Of a stretch of DNA of 64,000 nt, positions 8,357 to 16,597 are shown in pieces. Each line of letters opens with the position of its first letter. Position 1 is the first letter of the stretch. The notes beneath the pieces are model-generated. The model saw nothing but the letters and a program-made list of their open reading frames with translations, did no database searches and had not been told where the DNA came from. Origin of the DNA: Phenylobacterium sp. RIFCSPHIGHO2_01_FULL_69_31 (GTDB lineage: Bacteria > Pseudomonadota > Alphaproteobacteria > Caulobacterales > Caulobacteraceae); contig NZ_MHXN01000014.1 in assembly GCF_001824475.1 (NCBI RefSeq), positions 221,854-285,853 of the forward strand, read 5' to 3'. The translations under genes and the position numbers were made by a program.

Positions 8357-9898
8357 TCAGCCGAACTTGGCGCGCGCCGCCGGCTTCGGCAAGGCGGAGA
8401 CGGTCCAGCGGGTCAGCGCGGCGCGCAGGGCGTCGGGCGACAGCGGCTTCACCAGGAAGTCGTCCATGCCGGCGGCGAGGCAGGCGTGGCGGTCGTCCTC
8501 GAAGGCGTTGGCGGTGAGGGCGACGATCGGGGTCTTGATCCCGCCCGCGCGCATCCGCCGGGCCGTTTCCTCGCCGGAGAGGCCCGGCATCCGCATGTCC
8601 ATCAGGACCAGGTCGAAGACGCCGACCTCGGCCGCCGCCAAGGCCTCGGCGCCGCCGACAGCGTGCTCCACTTCGCAGCCCTCGCGATTGAGCAGGGCCT
8701 TGGCGAGCAGGGCGTTGATGGGGTTGTCCTCGACAAGCAGGATCCGTGCGCCCGGGGCGGCGGCCGTCGCGACGCGTTCGTCCACCTGGGCGGGCTGGCT
8801 CGGGTCGGCGGCGGCGCCTGCCGCGATCAGCACACGCTCGGCCAGCGAGGCGCGGCGCAGCGGCTTGATGAGGTAGCCGGCGAATCCGGCGCGGCGATAG
8901 CGGGCGAGGCGCTCGCGCTCGTCCGGGGCCAGCAGGACGATGGCGTGGCGCTGGAGCGGGGGCCGCAGGGCGCCGTTCGCCGCGGCCAGGCTGGCGTCCA
9001 CCAGGATCACGTCGCCCGGGCGTGTGCGGGCGATGGCTTCCGGCAGGGCGGCCGTGGCGACCACCTCGCCGCCGCAGGCCTCGATCTGCAGTCGCGCGGC
9101 TTCGCGGACCACCGGATTGGGCGAAGCGATCCCCACCGTCCGGCCCTCGAGAGGCCGCGTGGGTATGACCGCCGGGATGGTCGGAAACGCCGCCTCGAAC
9201 CAGAAGCAGGCGCCGCCGCCAGGTGCGGTTTCGACGCCCACCTCGCCGCCCATGGCGCGCGCGAGCCGCCGCGCGATGGCGAGCCCCAGGCCTGCGCCGC
9301 CGAGGTCGGCGTGTGCGGCCTCGGCCTGGGCGAATTCCTCGAAGATGCGTTCGCGGTCGCTCTGCGACACGCCGGGGCCGGTGTCCTCGACGCGGAGGCG
9401 CAGGCGACCGGGTTCGGGCGAGGACGCTGCGATCAGAACGCCGCCGGTGTCGGTGAACTTGACGGCGTTTCCGGCGAAATTGAGCAGGATCTGGCGCAGG
9501 CGCCCCTCGTCGGCGTGGACGGCGGCCGGTGCGGGCGGCGCCGCCCAGGCGATCTCGACGCCCTTCTCACGAGCCCGCGGAGACAGGAGCTCGGCGACGC
9601 TGCGCAACAGTCCCTCGACCTCCATGGGCGCCGGGTGCAGCTCAACGCGGCCGGCGCCGAGCTTGGCGTAGTCCAGGACGTCGTTCACGAGGGTCAGCAG
9701 GTGTTGGCCGCTGTCGTGGAGCGCCGACACATAGGCCTTCTGCTCGGCGGTGAGCTTGGTCCCCTCCAGCAGGCGGGCCATCCCCAGCACCCCGTTCAGC
9801 GGGGTACGGAATTCATGGCTCAGCGACGCGAGCTGTTCCGCGCTGATCTGGGCGCGGTTGGGTCGGCGCTCGGACAGGGGTCGAGACGGTCTGCGCAT
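8357..9898 (-). CDS. shkA: Hybrid histidine kinase, ShkA-like (DHp-CA-REC1-REC2)
   Basis: A 513-residue cytoplasmic kinase without sensor or membrane segment. The phospho-accepting His28 is in SHEFRTPLNG; the ATP-binding domain has the N box (LLNFAGNAVKFTD, about 138-150), DTGPG (172-176) and GAGLGLAI. A first receiver (about 253-360) lacks the acidic pair and is a pseudoreceiver. The second (385-500) is intact with Asp434 in LMDMRMPG and KPL at 485. Length, domain order and position near comM, gshB and dnaN fit ShkA of Caulobacter, which feeds the ShpA-TacA phosphorelay for stalk and cell-cycle genes. REC1 has a YLIKPLR segment (342-348) and the following linker has DER (373-375), resembling the cyclic-di-GMP site and DDR motif of ShkA. 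Orthology is inferred. Confidence 0.78.
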   Translation of the reverse strand: MRRPSRPLSERRPNRAQISAEQLASLSHEFRTPLNGVLGMARLLEGTKLTAEQKAYVSALHDSGQHLLTLVNDVLDYAKLGAGRVELHPAPMEVEGLLRSVAELLSPRAREKGVEIAWAAPPAPAAVHADEGRLRQILLNFAGNAVKFTDTGGVLIAASSPEPGRLRLRVEDTGPGVSQSDRERIFEEFAQAEAAHADLGGAGLGLAIARRLARAMGGEVGVETAPGGGACFWFEAAFPTIPAVIPTRPLEGRTVGIASPNPVVREAARLQIEACGGEVVATAALPEAIARTRPGDVILVDASLAAANGALRPPLQRHAIVLLAPDERERLARYRRAGFAGYLIKPLRRASLAERVLIAAGAAADPSQPAQVDERVATAAAPGARILLVEDNPINALLAKALLNREGCEVEHAVGGAEALAAAEVGVFDLVLMDMRMPGLSGEETARRMRAGGIKTPIVALTANAFEDDRHACLAAGMDDFLVKPLSPDALRAALTRWTVSALPKPAARAKFG

Positions 9899-9957
9899 GG
9901 CCGGGAAGGCTTAGGGCCAACGGCTTAACGGTGAGTCAAGCGAGCGTCGGATATGCT

Positions 9958-9984
9958 ACAAAACAACGCGAACCGCTGTTTTGT
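9958..9984. promoter_or_regulatory. Operator-like inverted repeat between shkA and the HTH gene
   Basis: ACAAAACA, 11 bases, TGTTTTGT: two perfect 8-base arms in an A/T-rich patch of an otherwise G/C-rich divergent intergenic region of 163 bases. It lies 60 bases upstream of the shkA start and 78 bases upstream of the HTH gene start. A dimeric regulator could control both. A GANTC methylation site (GAGTC) lies at about 9933. Confidence 0.55.
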
Positions 9985-10061
9985 CCCCGACCAAGTAGAC
10001 GCCGCGCCGAAGCCGTCGTTTACTGTCGAGCGAGGTCCGTAGTGCGCTTTGGGGGGGCGTC

Positions 10062-10814
10062 ATGAACCCTGTCGAGCTTCTGACGCAGAGAGAGCGCGAT
10101 TGCCTGCGCCTCGTGGACCAGCACCTGAGCTCCAAGCAGATCGCCCGCGAGCTCGGGATGTCGAAGACGTCGGTGGATACCTATTGCGACCGCGCCCGCC
10201 GAAAGCTGGGCGTCGACGACCGCTTCAAGGCGGCCAAGCTCCTCCGTGACGTGGAGGTCAATCCTGTCCTGATTGAATCAGGACACGACGCGATCAGGAC
10301 AGACGCGCCGCCTCAACCTTGGCCCGATGAGGCGTCAACTGATGAGGCGTCCGATGGGTCAGCAGCCGGGTTTCGAGAACAGAGCGGTGGTTGGGAGGGC
10401 GCTTCGCCTTCGCCGGGAGATCGACGACTTCGAGGCGCGATGGCCGGCCCTGGCGAAGCGGGAGGAGCTTCTTCCCGGCTTCTCCTGGACGCAGCTCGAG
10501 CGGCAGCTCGTCGATCTCTCGGCGACGCCGACGCAGGCCGAGATGGCGCGGCACCTGGTGTCCGCCACGCGGAAACTGGCGCCGTTCAAGCCGCCGGAAA
10601 TGGTGCTTCGGGAAATCCTCTGCCTGACCTGGGTTCTCCTGGACGAGAACTTCAAGGGCGAGCCGGAAGCTGGACCCGCCGCAACGAGCTGAGCCCCGCG
10701 CTCCGGCTCGGCGCGATCGTCGGGATCGCCCTGGTCACGGCCCTCGCGTTCGGAGGGATGCTGGCCGGGCTTCATTACCTGAACGACCTGGCGGCCAGTT
10801 TACTAAAGGCCTGA
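10062..10814 (+). CDS. LuxR-type HTH protein with C-terminal membrane anchor (overprinted)
   Basis: An open frame of 250 codons. Residues 1-66 are a GerE/LuxR-type HTH domain (LTQRERDCLRLVDQHLSSKQ, IARELGMSKTSVDTYCDRAR). The last 40 residues hold one membrane helix (LGAIVGIALVTALAFGGMLA) near the C terminus. This HTH-linker-helix plan is common in sphingomonads and Caulobacterales. The start has a G-rich stretch upstream. Third-position G/C is high at both ends but drops in the Gly/Ala/Arg-rich middle (about 10350-10690), where the +1 frame looks like the real coding frame. So the linker is either truly overprinted or the sequence holds two compensating frameshifts. It may regulate transcription from the membrane. 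Confidence 0.7.
   Translation: MNPVELLTQRERDCLRLVDQHLSSKQIARELGMSKTSVDTYCDRARRKLGVDDRFKAAKLLRDVEVNPVLIESGHDAIRTDAPPQPWPDEASTDEASDGSAAGFREQSGGWEGASPSPGDRRLRGAMAGPGEAGGASSRLLLDAARAAARRSLGDADAGRDGAAPGVRHAETGAVQAAGNGASGNPLPDLGSPGRELQGRAGSWTRRNELSPALRLGAIVGIALVTALAFGGMLAGLHYLNDLAASLLKA
10342..10692 (+). CDS. Hypothetical protein nested in the HTH-anchor gene (+1 frame)
   Basis: A frame of 116 codons from the ATG at 10342 (112 from the ATG at 10354; a TTG at 10273 gives 139), wholly inside the preceding gene. Codon third positions are almost all G or C from about 10380 to 10670, as in true genes here. The protein looks natural: charged helices such as RREIDDFEARWPALAKREE, then PGFSWTQLERQLVDLS and a conserved-looking EMVLREILCLTWVLLDE. 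No membrane segment or known domain. A duplicated ATGAGGCGTC (10327 and 10342) places a GAGG 9 bases before the ATG at 10342 and another 6 bases before the ATG at 10354. I do not recognise the family; it may be a partner of the HTH protein. Confidence 0.6.
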   Translation: MRRPMGQQPGFENRAVVGRALRLRREIDDFEARWPALAKREELLPGFSWTQLERQLVDLSATPTQAEMARHLVSATRKLAPFKPPEMVLREILCLTWVLLDENFKGEPEAGPAATS

Positions 10815-10882
10815 ACGGCCAGGAAACCCAGTTACGCAACAATCGAAGCGCGCCGTGACCACGCCGCGCATGGAGAGAACTC

Positions 10883-11245
10883 ATGCTCAAAGAACGCCGC
10901 ATGGCCGCCGAGCAAGTCGCTGGCGCGCTGTTCGAAGCCGAAGCCGCGATCGACGCGGCCCTGTCCAAGACCGCCCAGCTCGCCGGGGTGATGCCCGCGC
11001 TGCGCAAGGCGGCCGGCGCCTCGGCCCTCATCGGCCAGGACGCCGTGGAGCGCGCCAGCCAGGCCATCACGGCCCTCGCCCAGGCCCGTCGCGCGATCGT
11101 TGAGACCCACAAGGAACTCAGCGTGGTCCAGGGCCAGATCGGCCTGGGGGCGGTGAGGATGGCCGGGGAAGGCGGAGACAAGCCGCCGCCTGAGGGCCTG
11201 CAGGTCGAGCGGGTCCGCATGCGGAGCCTGCGCATCGCCTCCTGA
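10883..11245 (+). CDS. Hypothetical small alpha-helical protein
   Basis: A 120-residue protein with an AGGA-like site (GGAGAGAA) just before the ATG. Residues 5-90 are almost entirely Ala/Glu/Arg/Gln-rich helix with heptad-like spacing, suggesting a helical bundle or coiled coil; the C-terminal 25 residues are polar. No signal peptide, no known motif. Third-position G/C is high, so it is a real gene. It follows the HTH-anchor gene by 68 bases on the same strand. Function unknown. Confidence 0.65.
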   Translation: MLKERRMAAEQVAGALFEAEAAIDAALSKTAQLAGVMPALRKAAGASALIGQDAVERASQAITALAQARRAIVETHKELSVVQGQIGLGAVRMAGEGGDKPPPEGLQVERVRMRSLRIAS

Positions 11246-11319
11246 GGGCGGCGGCTGTTTCCAACTCGCCCTGACGTCTGCCACATTGCGGCCCTCGGCA
11301 ACTCCGGGGGCCGCCTTCC

Positions 11320-11781
11320 TTGACGACCTATCAGCTTCCGCCATTCGTCTGGCCCACAGCGCTGATGAGCGTCTGCGCTCTGGCGGCCTGGCGGGGTCGT
11401 GATGTGGAGCGCCTGGCGGCGGCAGGCTATCTCGCCGCCTGGGCGCTCACCCTCGTCGCGTTCCGGGCGGGCGCCCGCGACATCCAGTGGTCTGTAATGA
11501 TCATCGATGTCGCGCTCCTCGGCCTGCTGTTCGGCATCGCGCTCAAGAGCCGGCGATATTGGCCGCTCTTCTCGGGGGCCTTCCAACTGCTTGCGGTCGC
11601 GACCCATGTGGCCGTCGCCCTCGATTCCGGTGTCTCCGGATGGGCCTATCAGACCGCCGGTATCATCTGGGGCTATCTGGTGATCGCGGCGATCGGCTAC
11701 GGCGCCTGGACCGCGCCGCGGCGCTATGCGGAGATCGAAGCCATGCCGGACAGCGACGTCCCGGGCGCCACCCGGCGGTAG
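11320..11781 (+). CDS. Hypothetical four-helix membrane protein
   Basis: A 153-residue protein with about four hydrophobic segments (residues 8-24, 32-48, 58-76, 84-100, with a further one near 108-128). Composition is that of a small inner-membrane protein. The TTG at 11320 is the furthest start; an ATG at 11365 would cut the first helix. The last 58 bases overlap the 3' end of comM on the other strand. No known family recognised and no functional clue from neighbours. Confidence 0.65.
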   Translation: MTTYQLPPFVWPTALMSVCALAAWRGRDVERLAAAGYLAAWALTLVAFRAGARDIQWSVMIIDVALLGLLFGIALKSRRYWPLFSGAFQLLAVATHVAVALDSGVSGWAYQTAGIIWGYLVIAAIGYGAWTAPRRYAEIEAMPDSDVPGATRR

Positions 11782-13265
11782 ATCAGCGCCTCGGCGATGT
11801 GGACCCGGCGCACTGGGCCCGACCCTTCCAGGTCCGCAATGGTGCGCGCCAGACGCAGGGTCCGCGTCCAGCCGCGCGCTGAAAGCCCACCCTGTTCGGC
11901 GGCCTTGGCCAGCAAGGCGCGCGCAGGTGCGTCGAGGTCTGCGATGGCGTCCAGGAAATCGCCCTCGGCCTGCGCGTTGAGCGGCGCGCCATCGGTCCCG
12001 GCGGCGCGGTCCGCCTGCATCGCCCGCGCCTGCAGCACCCGGGCGGACGCCTCGGCCGTGCCCTCCGCGGGCGGCGGCAGGGCCATGTCCGCGGCGGTGA
12101 CCGGCGGAACCTCCACCTGGAGGTCGATGCGATCCATCAGCGGACCGGAGATCCGCGCCTGATAGTCGGTCTGACAGCGCGGAGCCCGGCCGCAGGCGCC
12201 GCGGCCCGCGCCGCCGTGGCCGCAGCGACACGGGTTCATGGCGGCCACCAGCTGGAAGCGCGCGGGATAGCGGACGTGGGCGTTGGCGCGCGCCACCACC
12301 ACCTCGCCGGTCTCCAGCGGCTGGCGCAGGCTGTCCAGCGCCTGGGCGCCGAACTCCGGCAGTTCGTCCAGGAACAGCACGCCGTTGTGCGCCAAACTGA
12401 CCTCGCCGGGCTTGGCCCGGAGGCCGCCGCCAGTCAGGGCGGCCATGCTGGCGGAGTGGTGCGGCGTTCGGAAGGGGCGCGCGCGGCTGAGCTGTCCCTT
12501 GGCGATCAGCCCGGCCACCGAATGGATCATCGAGGTTTCCAGCAGCTCGGCCGGGGTCAGCGGCGGCAGCAGGCCGGGCAGGCGCGCAGCCATCATGGAC
12601 TTGCCCGACCCGGGCGGCCCCACGAAGCAGAGGTTGTGGCCCCCGGCCGCGGCGATCTCGAGCGCGCGCTTGGCGTTCTCCTGGCCCTTGACGTCGCGCA
12701 GGTCGGGCACCCGCTCGCCGTCCAGCATGTCGCCGGCCTTGGGCTGCGACAGGATCTGGGTCCCACGGAAATGGTTCACGAGGGCGATCAGGGACGGCGC
12801 CGCCAGCACCCGGGTGTCGCCGGCCCACGCCGCCTCCGGGCCGCAGGCTTCGGGACAGATCAGCCCCAGGCCGAGTCCGCCCGCCGCCACCGCCGCGGGC
12901 AGGGCGCCGGCCACCGGCGTGATCCGGCCGTCCAGCGCCAGTTCGCCCACCGCCGCCCAGTCCTCCAGCGCATCGGGCGGGATGATCCCCATCGCAGCCA
13001 TGATGGCGAGGGCGATCGGGAGGTCGTAATGGCTGCCCTCCTTCGGCAGATCCGCGGGGGCCAGGTTGGCGATGATGCGGCGGGCGGGCAGGGCCAGGCC
13101 CAGGCCCTGGAAGGCCGCGCGGACCCGTTCGCGGCTCTCGGACACGGCCTTGTCGCCCATGCCGACGAGGAAGAACTTCTGCTCGCCGCCGGTGAACTGG
13201 ACCTGCACGTCGACGCGCACCGCTTCGACGCCCCGGAAGGCCAGGGTCACCACCCGCGCCGACAT
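11724..13265 (-). CDS. comM: YifB/ComM family Mg-chelatase-like AAA ATPase
   Basis: A 513-residue protein, the usual length. The N-terminal third is the ChlI/Lon-protease-like fold (VVTLAFRGVEAVRVDVQVQF, NLAPADLPKEGSHYDLPIAL). The central AAA+ domain has Walker A GPPGSGKSMMAA (about 217-228), Walker B LFLDELPEF and the Cys-rich insert CRCGHGG..C..AP.C. The C terminus is the Mg_chelatase_C helical domain. In competent bacteria ComM is a hexameric helicase that drives branch migration during natural transformation; in non-competent species the role is less clear. Its upstream region holds a perfect DnaA box. Confidence 0.93.
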   Translation of the reverse strand: MSARVVTLAFRGVEAVRVDVQVQFTGGEQKFFLVGMGDKAVSESRERVRAAFQGLGLALPARRIIANLAPADLPKEGSHYDLPIALAIMAAMGIIPPDALEDWAAVGELALDGRITPVAGALPAAVAAGGLGLGLICPEACGPEAAWAGDTRVLAAPSLIALVNHFRGTQILSQPKAGDMLDGERVPDLRDVKGQENAKRALEIAAAGGHNLCFVGPPGSGKSMMAARLPGLLPPLTPAELLETSMIHSVAGLIAKGQLSRARPFRTPHHSASMAALTGGGLRAKPGEVSLAHNGVLFLDELPEFGAQALDSLRQPLETGEVVVARANAHVRYPARFQLVAAMNPCRCGHGGAGRGACGRAPRCQTDYQARISGPLMDRIDLQVEVPPVTAADMALPPPAEGTAEASARVLQARAMQADRAAGTDGAPLNAQAEGDFLDAIADLDAPARALLAKAAEQGGLSARGWTRTLRLARTIADLEGSGPVRRVHIAEALIYRRVAPGTSLSGMASISA

Positions 13266-13293
13266 CCCTCAACCCCTTGTGGTCCGCCTCAAG

Positions 13294-13302
13294 TTATCCA
13301 CA
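13294..13302 (+). promoter_or_regulatory. Perfect DnaA box upstream of comM
   Basis: TTATCCACA, the consensus high-affinity DnaA site, lies 29 bases upstream of the comM start (comM reads leftward) in the 140-base gap after gshB. The rest of the gap is unusually A/T-rich (13330-13405) and holds a small inverted repeat TTAGA-N6-TCTAA right after the gshB stop. Confidence 0.55.
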
Positions 13303-13405
13303 ACCCAGCACACGGCCTGGCTCGGATCAAGAACAAAAAACGAACTTATGGGGAAAGTAAGACGTTTCCGTAACTTCCGGACATATCTTAGACGACAATC
13401 TAAAC

Positions 13406-14347
13406 CTATGCGCGTAGCGCCTCAATCCGGCGCCACATCACCTCCGTGGCATCGATGCCGGTGAAGCGCTTCAGCGCCACGGCGCCCGTGGGAGAGGTCA
13501 CGTTGATCTCGGTCAGCCACTCGCCGATCACGTCGATGCCGACGAAGATCAGGCCCCGGGCCTTGAGCTCCGGCCCGATGGCGGCGCAGATCTCGCGGTC
13601 GCGCGCCGACAGCTCTACGGGCTGGGCCTCGCCCCCTACCGCCAGGTTGGACCGGATCTGGCCCTTGGCCGGCACGCGGTTGATGGCGCCGACCGGCTCG
13701 CCGTCGATCAGCAGGATCCGCTTGTCGCCGCGGGTCACCGACGGAAGGAATTTCTGCACGATCACCGGCTCGCGCCCGAGCTCGGCGTGCAGCTCCAGCA
13801 GGGTGTCGAGGTTCGGATCGTCCTTGAGGTGGCGGGTCACGCCCGAGCCGCCGCGGCCGTTCAGCGGCTTCAGCACGATGTCGCCGTGCTCCGCGCGGAA
13901 GTCGAGGATGGCGGCCCGATCCCAGGTGATCAGGGTCGGCGGCTGCAGGTCCGGGAACTTGGTGACGAACAGCTTCTCCGGCGCGCTGCGCACCTCGGCC
14001 GGGTTGTTGACCACCAGGGTCTTCGGGTGGATCGCTTCCAGGAAGAAGGTGGCGTCGATGTAGTGCATGTCGAACGGCGGATCCTGGCGCATCAGCACCA
14101 CGTCGAATTCGCTGAGCTCGACCTTCCGCATCTCGCCCAGCCGGGCGTGGTCGCCCTTCACCCGCTGGACCGTCACATCGCGGCCGCGGGCGAAGATGCG
14201 GCCGTTCTCCATCGCCAGCGTCGTGGTCAGGTAGACGAACAGGGAGTGGCCGCGCGCCTGGGCCGATTCCATCATCAGGAAGCTGGTGTCGCCCTCGATG
14301 TTGATCCCTTCGATGGGGTCCATCTGGACGGCGACCTTCAGGGACAT
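13406..14347 (-). CDS. gshB: Glutathione synthetase
   Basis: ATP-grasp ligase joining gamma-glutamylcysteine and glycine. The start at 14347 ([20 protein letters not shown]) is preceded by GAGGAG and gives 313 residues, the normal length. Key motifs are [25 protein letters not shown], the glycine-rich loop [11 protein letters not shown] and the metal/ATP residues in [19 protein letters not shown]. The stop is followed by no strong terminator. gshA is not in the window. Confidence 0.96.
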   Translation of the reverse strand: MSLKVAVQMDPIEGINIEGDTSFLMMESAQARGHSLFVYLTTTLAMENGRIFARGRDVTVQRVKGDHARLGEMRKVELSEFDVVLMRQDPPFDMHYIDATFFLEAIHPKTLVVNNPAEVRSAPEKLFVTKFPDLQPPTLITWDRAAILDFRAEHGDIVLKPLNGRGGSGVTRHLKDDPNLDTLLELHAELGREPVIVQKFLPSVTRGDKRILLIDGEPVGAINRVPAKGQIRSNLAVGGEAQPVELSARDREICAAIGPELKARGLIFVGIDVIGEWLTEINVTSPTGAVALKRFTGIDATEVMWRRIEALRA

Positions 14348-14417
14348 GCGCGGCTCCTCGGGGAATGGCCCCGCCGACATAGGGGGTCCGAGCGCCGAGC
14401 GCCAGCCAAGCTGCCCG

Positions 14418-15233
14418 TCAGTTCAGCCGCAGCCGCACGCGTTCTCGCTGGGCGCGGGCCGCGAGGGCGGCGCCGCCATCGAGGGCCGTGGCGCGCTGCA
14501 GGGCGACCAGGGCTCCGGCCAGCGCCCCCTGGCCCTCCCGGGCGGCGGCCACGTCGAGCCACGGGCGGTGGTCGGTGGGATCCAGCAGGGCCCGGCGCAG
14601 GGCCGCCCGCTCGGCGCGGGCGAAATCGCCGTAGGCGCTGGCGTTGGCGAACATGATGTTCTGCAGGCGCAGCAGCACCGCCCGGTCGCTCACGGGCGCC
14701 ATGAGCCGGTCGAGCCGGTCGGCGACGTTGGGGGTGAGCCCCGCATGCAGGGCGCGGCGCGTGAGCTCCGACGGCAGCACCACCCGGCCTTCCGAGAACG
14801 GGTCCAGCGCCAGCGGCCCCTCGTCGGTCTCGATCCGCAGCAGGAAGTGGCCCGGGAAGTCGACGCCCTGCAAGGTCAACCCGCACTTGCGCGCCGCGTG
14901 CAGGTAGAAGAGGGCGATGGTCACGGCCAGGCCCTTGCGGCGGCTGGCGACCGAGATCACGTCCGCGTTCTCCGGGTCCTCGATGGTGAACAGGTCGCCG
15001 GACAGGCCCATGTCGCCGGCCATGGTCTCGGCGATCGCTTCCTCCGGGCTCTCGCGCTTCAGCCGCTCGGCCAGGCGTTCGACGCTAATCGCCGCCATTT
15101 CGCGCGCCGCCGCGGGATCCCGGGTCGGATCCTCGTGGATAGCGCAGGCGATGGCGGCCTCCAGCAACGGGAAGGCGCCTTCGGGGGCGCTCCCGGCTTC
15201 CGACAGGATGTTCTCGGCCTCTTCGCGATCCAT
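14418..15233 (-). CDS. SirB1 family transglutaminase-like protein
   Basis: About 271 residues from the ATG at 15233, chosen because GAGG lies 5 bases upstream and the codon follows the yraN stop by 7 bases. The core ([40 protein letters not shown]) is the SirB1/YchA transglutaminase-like domain, in which a true catalytic Cys is usually missing; here only a His in PGHFLLR is obvious. The C-terminal 100 residues are TPR-like helices ([21 protein letters not shown]). Biochemical role unknown. Confidence 0.82.
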   Translation of the reverse strand: MDREEAENILSEAGSAPEGAFPLLEAAIACAIHEDPTRDPAAAREMAAISVERLAERLKRESPEEAIAETMAGDMGLSGDLFTIEDPENADVISVASRRKGLAVTIALFYLHAARKCGLTLQGVDFPGHFLLRIETDEGPLALDPFSEGRVVLPSELTRRALHAGLTPNVADRLDRLMAPVSDRAVLLRLQNIMFANASAYGDFARAERAALRRALLDPTDHRPWLDVAAAREGQGALAGALVALQRATALDGGAALAARAQRERVRLRLN

Positions 15234-15240
15234 CCCGGCC

Positions 15241-15612
15241 TCAGTCCCCCTTCCAGGCATCGGGAATATGCCTAGGAAGCTTGCCCGGGGCGAGGGCAAG
15301 TAGATCCAGGCGGACCGTGCAGGCTGCGAGGGCGGGCCGATTGGCCGCGAGGGCGGCGCCTGCGCGCCGCAGGCGGTCGCGCTGGTCGAGGGTGACGGTC
15401 TCCAGCGCCGCCTCCAGGCTGGTGCGGCTCTTCACCTCCACGACGGCGAGCACCGGCCCGCGCTTAGCCAGGAGGTCGATCTCCGCCTGGGGCGTCTTCA
15501 GCCGGAAGCCCAGGATGCGGTAGCCCTTGGCCATCAGCCAGGCGGCGGCCCAGGCCTCGGCGCGCCGGCCCGAGAGCCGCGCCGCCGCGCCCCGGGCCGC
15601 GCGAACATTCAC
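15241..15612 (-). CDS. yraN: YraN family protein (UPF0102), endonuclease-like fold
   Basis: 123 residues starting at a GTG that overlaps the rsmI stop (GTGA). GRRAEAWAAAWLMAKGYRIL, then AEIDLLAKRG and VVEVKSR form the Asp/Glu-Val-Lys arrangement of Holliday-junction-resolvase-like nucleases, which defines UPF0102. A larger open frame runs upstream to 16521, but it is antisense-like noise over rsmI. Next to rsmI as in many proteobacteria. Activity is not established for the family. Confidence 0.9.
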   Translation of the reverse strand: MNVRAARGAAARLSGRRAEAWAAAWLMAKGYRILGFRLKTPQAEIDLLAKRGPVLAVVEVKSRTSLEAALETVTLDQRDRLRRAGAALAANRPALAACTVRLDLLALAPGKLPRHIPDAWKGD

Positions 15613-16472
15613 CGCTTCAGCTCCAGCGCCCGGCGGTAGAGGTCGCGTCGCGGCAGGCCCAGCGCCTTTGCCACCTCGGCCGCGGCGTCCGCGGGCTTCA
15701 GGCGCGACAGCGCATCGGCCAGCGCCGCGTCGGCGTCGGCCGGCGTCGCTTCGACCTCGCGGCCCGGGGCCACCAGGATCACGATCTCGCCTTTGGGCGC
15801 GTCCAGCTTCGGGTCTGCGGCGAGCCCCGAAAGCGGTCCGCGGTAGAAGGTCTCGTACAGCTTGGTGAGCTCGCGGCAGACCACCGCCTCGCGGTCGCCC
15901 AGCACTGCGGCCATGTCGGCCAGGCTGTCGGCGAGGCGCGAGCCGCCCTCGAAGAAGACCAGGGTGGCGCGCACGCCGGCGAACTCGGCCAGGAAGGTGC
16001 GCCGCGCCGCGCTCTTCGGCGGCGGGAAGCCCACGAACAGGAACCGGTCCGTCGGCAGGCCGGCGGCGGACAGGCCGGCCAGAAGCGCCGAAGCCCCGGG
16101 AATCGGGACCACGCGATGCCCCGCCTCCGCCGCCTCGCGCACCAGCCGGTAGCCGGGGTCCGAGATCAGCGGCGTTCCGGCGTCGGAGACGATCGCCACC
16201 CGCTGCCCCTCGGCCAGCGCCGCCAGCACCCGGGGCCGGACCCGATCGGCGGCGTGCTCGTCGTGGCGCTCCATCCGGCCCTTGATGCCGAAGGCGGCCA
16301 GCAGCTTGCCGGTGACCCGGGTGTCTTCGGCCAGGATCAGGTCGGCCTGGTGCAGCACGTCCAGCGCGCGAAGCGTGATGTCGCGCAGGTTCCCGATCGG
16401 CGTCGCCACCACATAGAGCCCGGGCGCCAGCGGGGCTTCGTCGAAGGCGGGGGTGGGCAGGGCGCGGGCCAT
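15609..16472 (-). CDS. rsmI: 16S rRNA 2'-O-ribose C1402 methyltransferase RsmI
   Basis: SAM-dependent tetrapyrrole-methylase-fold enzyme modifying C1402 in the decoding centre. From the ATG at 16472 (MARALPTP) it has 287 residues, matching the family; the open frame begins earlier at 16601. Motifs include GLYVVATPIGNLRDITLRAL, AEDTRVTGKLL, SDAGTPLISDPGYRLV, VPIPGASALLAGLSAAGLP and FFEGGSRL. It heads the coupled pair rsmI-yraN. Confidence 0.95.
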   Translation of the reverse strand: MARALPTPAFDEAPLAPGLYVVATPIGNLRDITLRALDVLHQADLILAEDTRVTGKLLAAFGIKGRMERHDEHAADRVRPRVLAALAEGQRVAIVSDAGTPLISDPGYRLVREAAEAGHRVVPIPGASALLAGLSAAGLPTDRFLFVGFPPPKSAARRTFLAEFAGVRATLVFFEGGSRLADSLADMAAVLGDREAVVCRELTKLYETFYRGPLSGLAADPKLDAPKGEIVILVAPGREVEATPADADAALADALSRLKPADAAAEVAKALGLPRRDLYRRALELKR

Positions 16473-16597
16473 GGCGGGAGGGTTCGCCGCTCCGGCGCGC
16501 AAAGGCAAGCTCAGCGACCATTGCAGGCGCAACCGAGATCGAGCCGCCAGGGTTGCATGTGACCCCAGGATCGGGTGTTCCGCGCCGCCTTCCGGGG

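Noticed and set aside
10273..10326. TTG start at 10273 for the nested protein
   Set aside because: No ribosome site and poor codon bias in the first 20 codons; ATGs at 10342 and 10354 have GAGG at good spacing.
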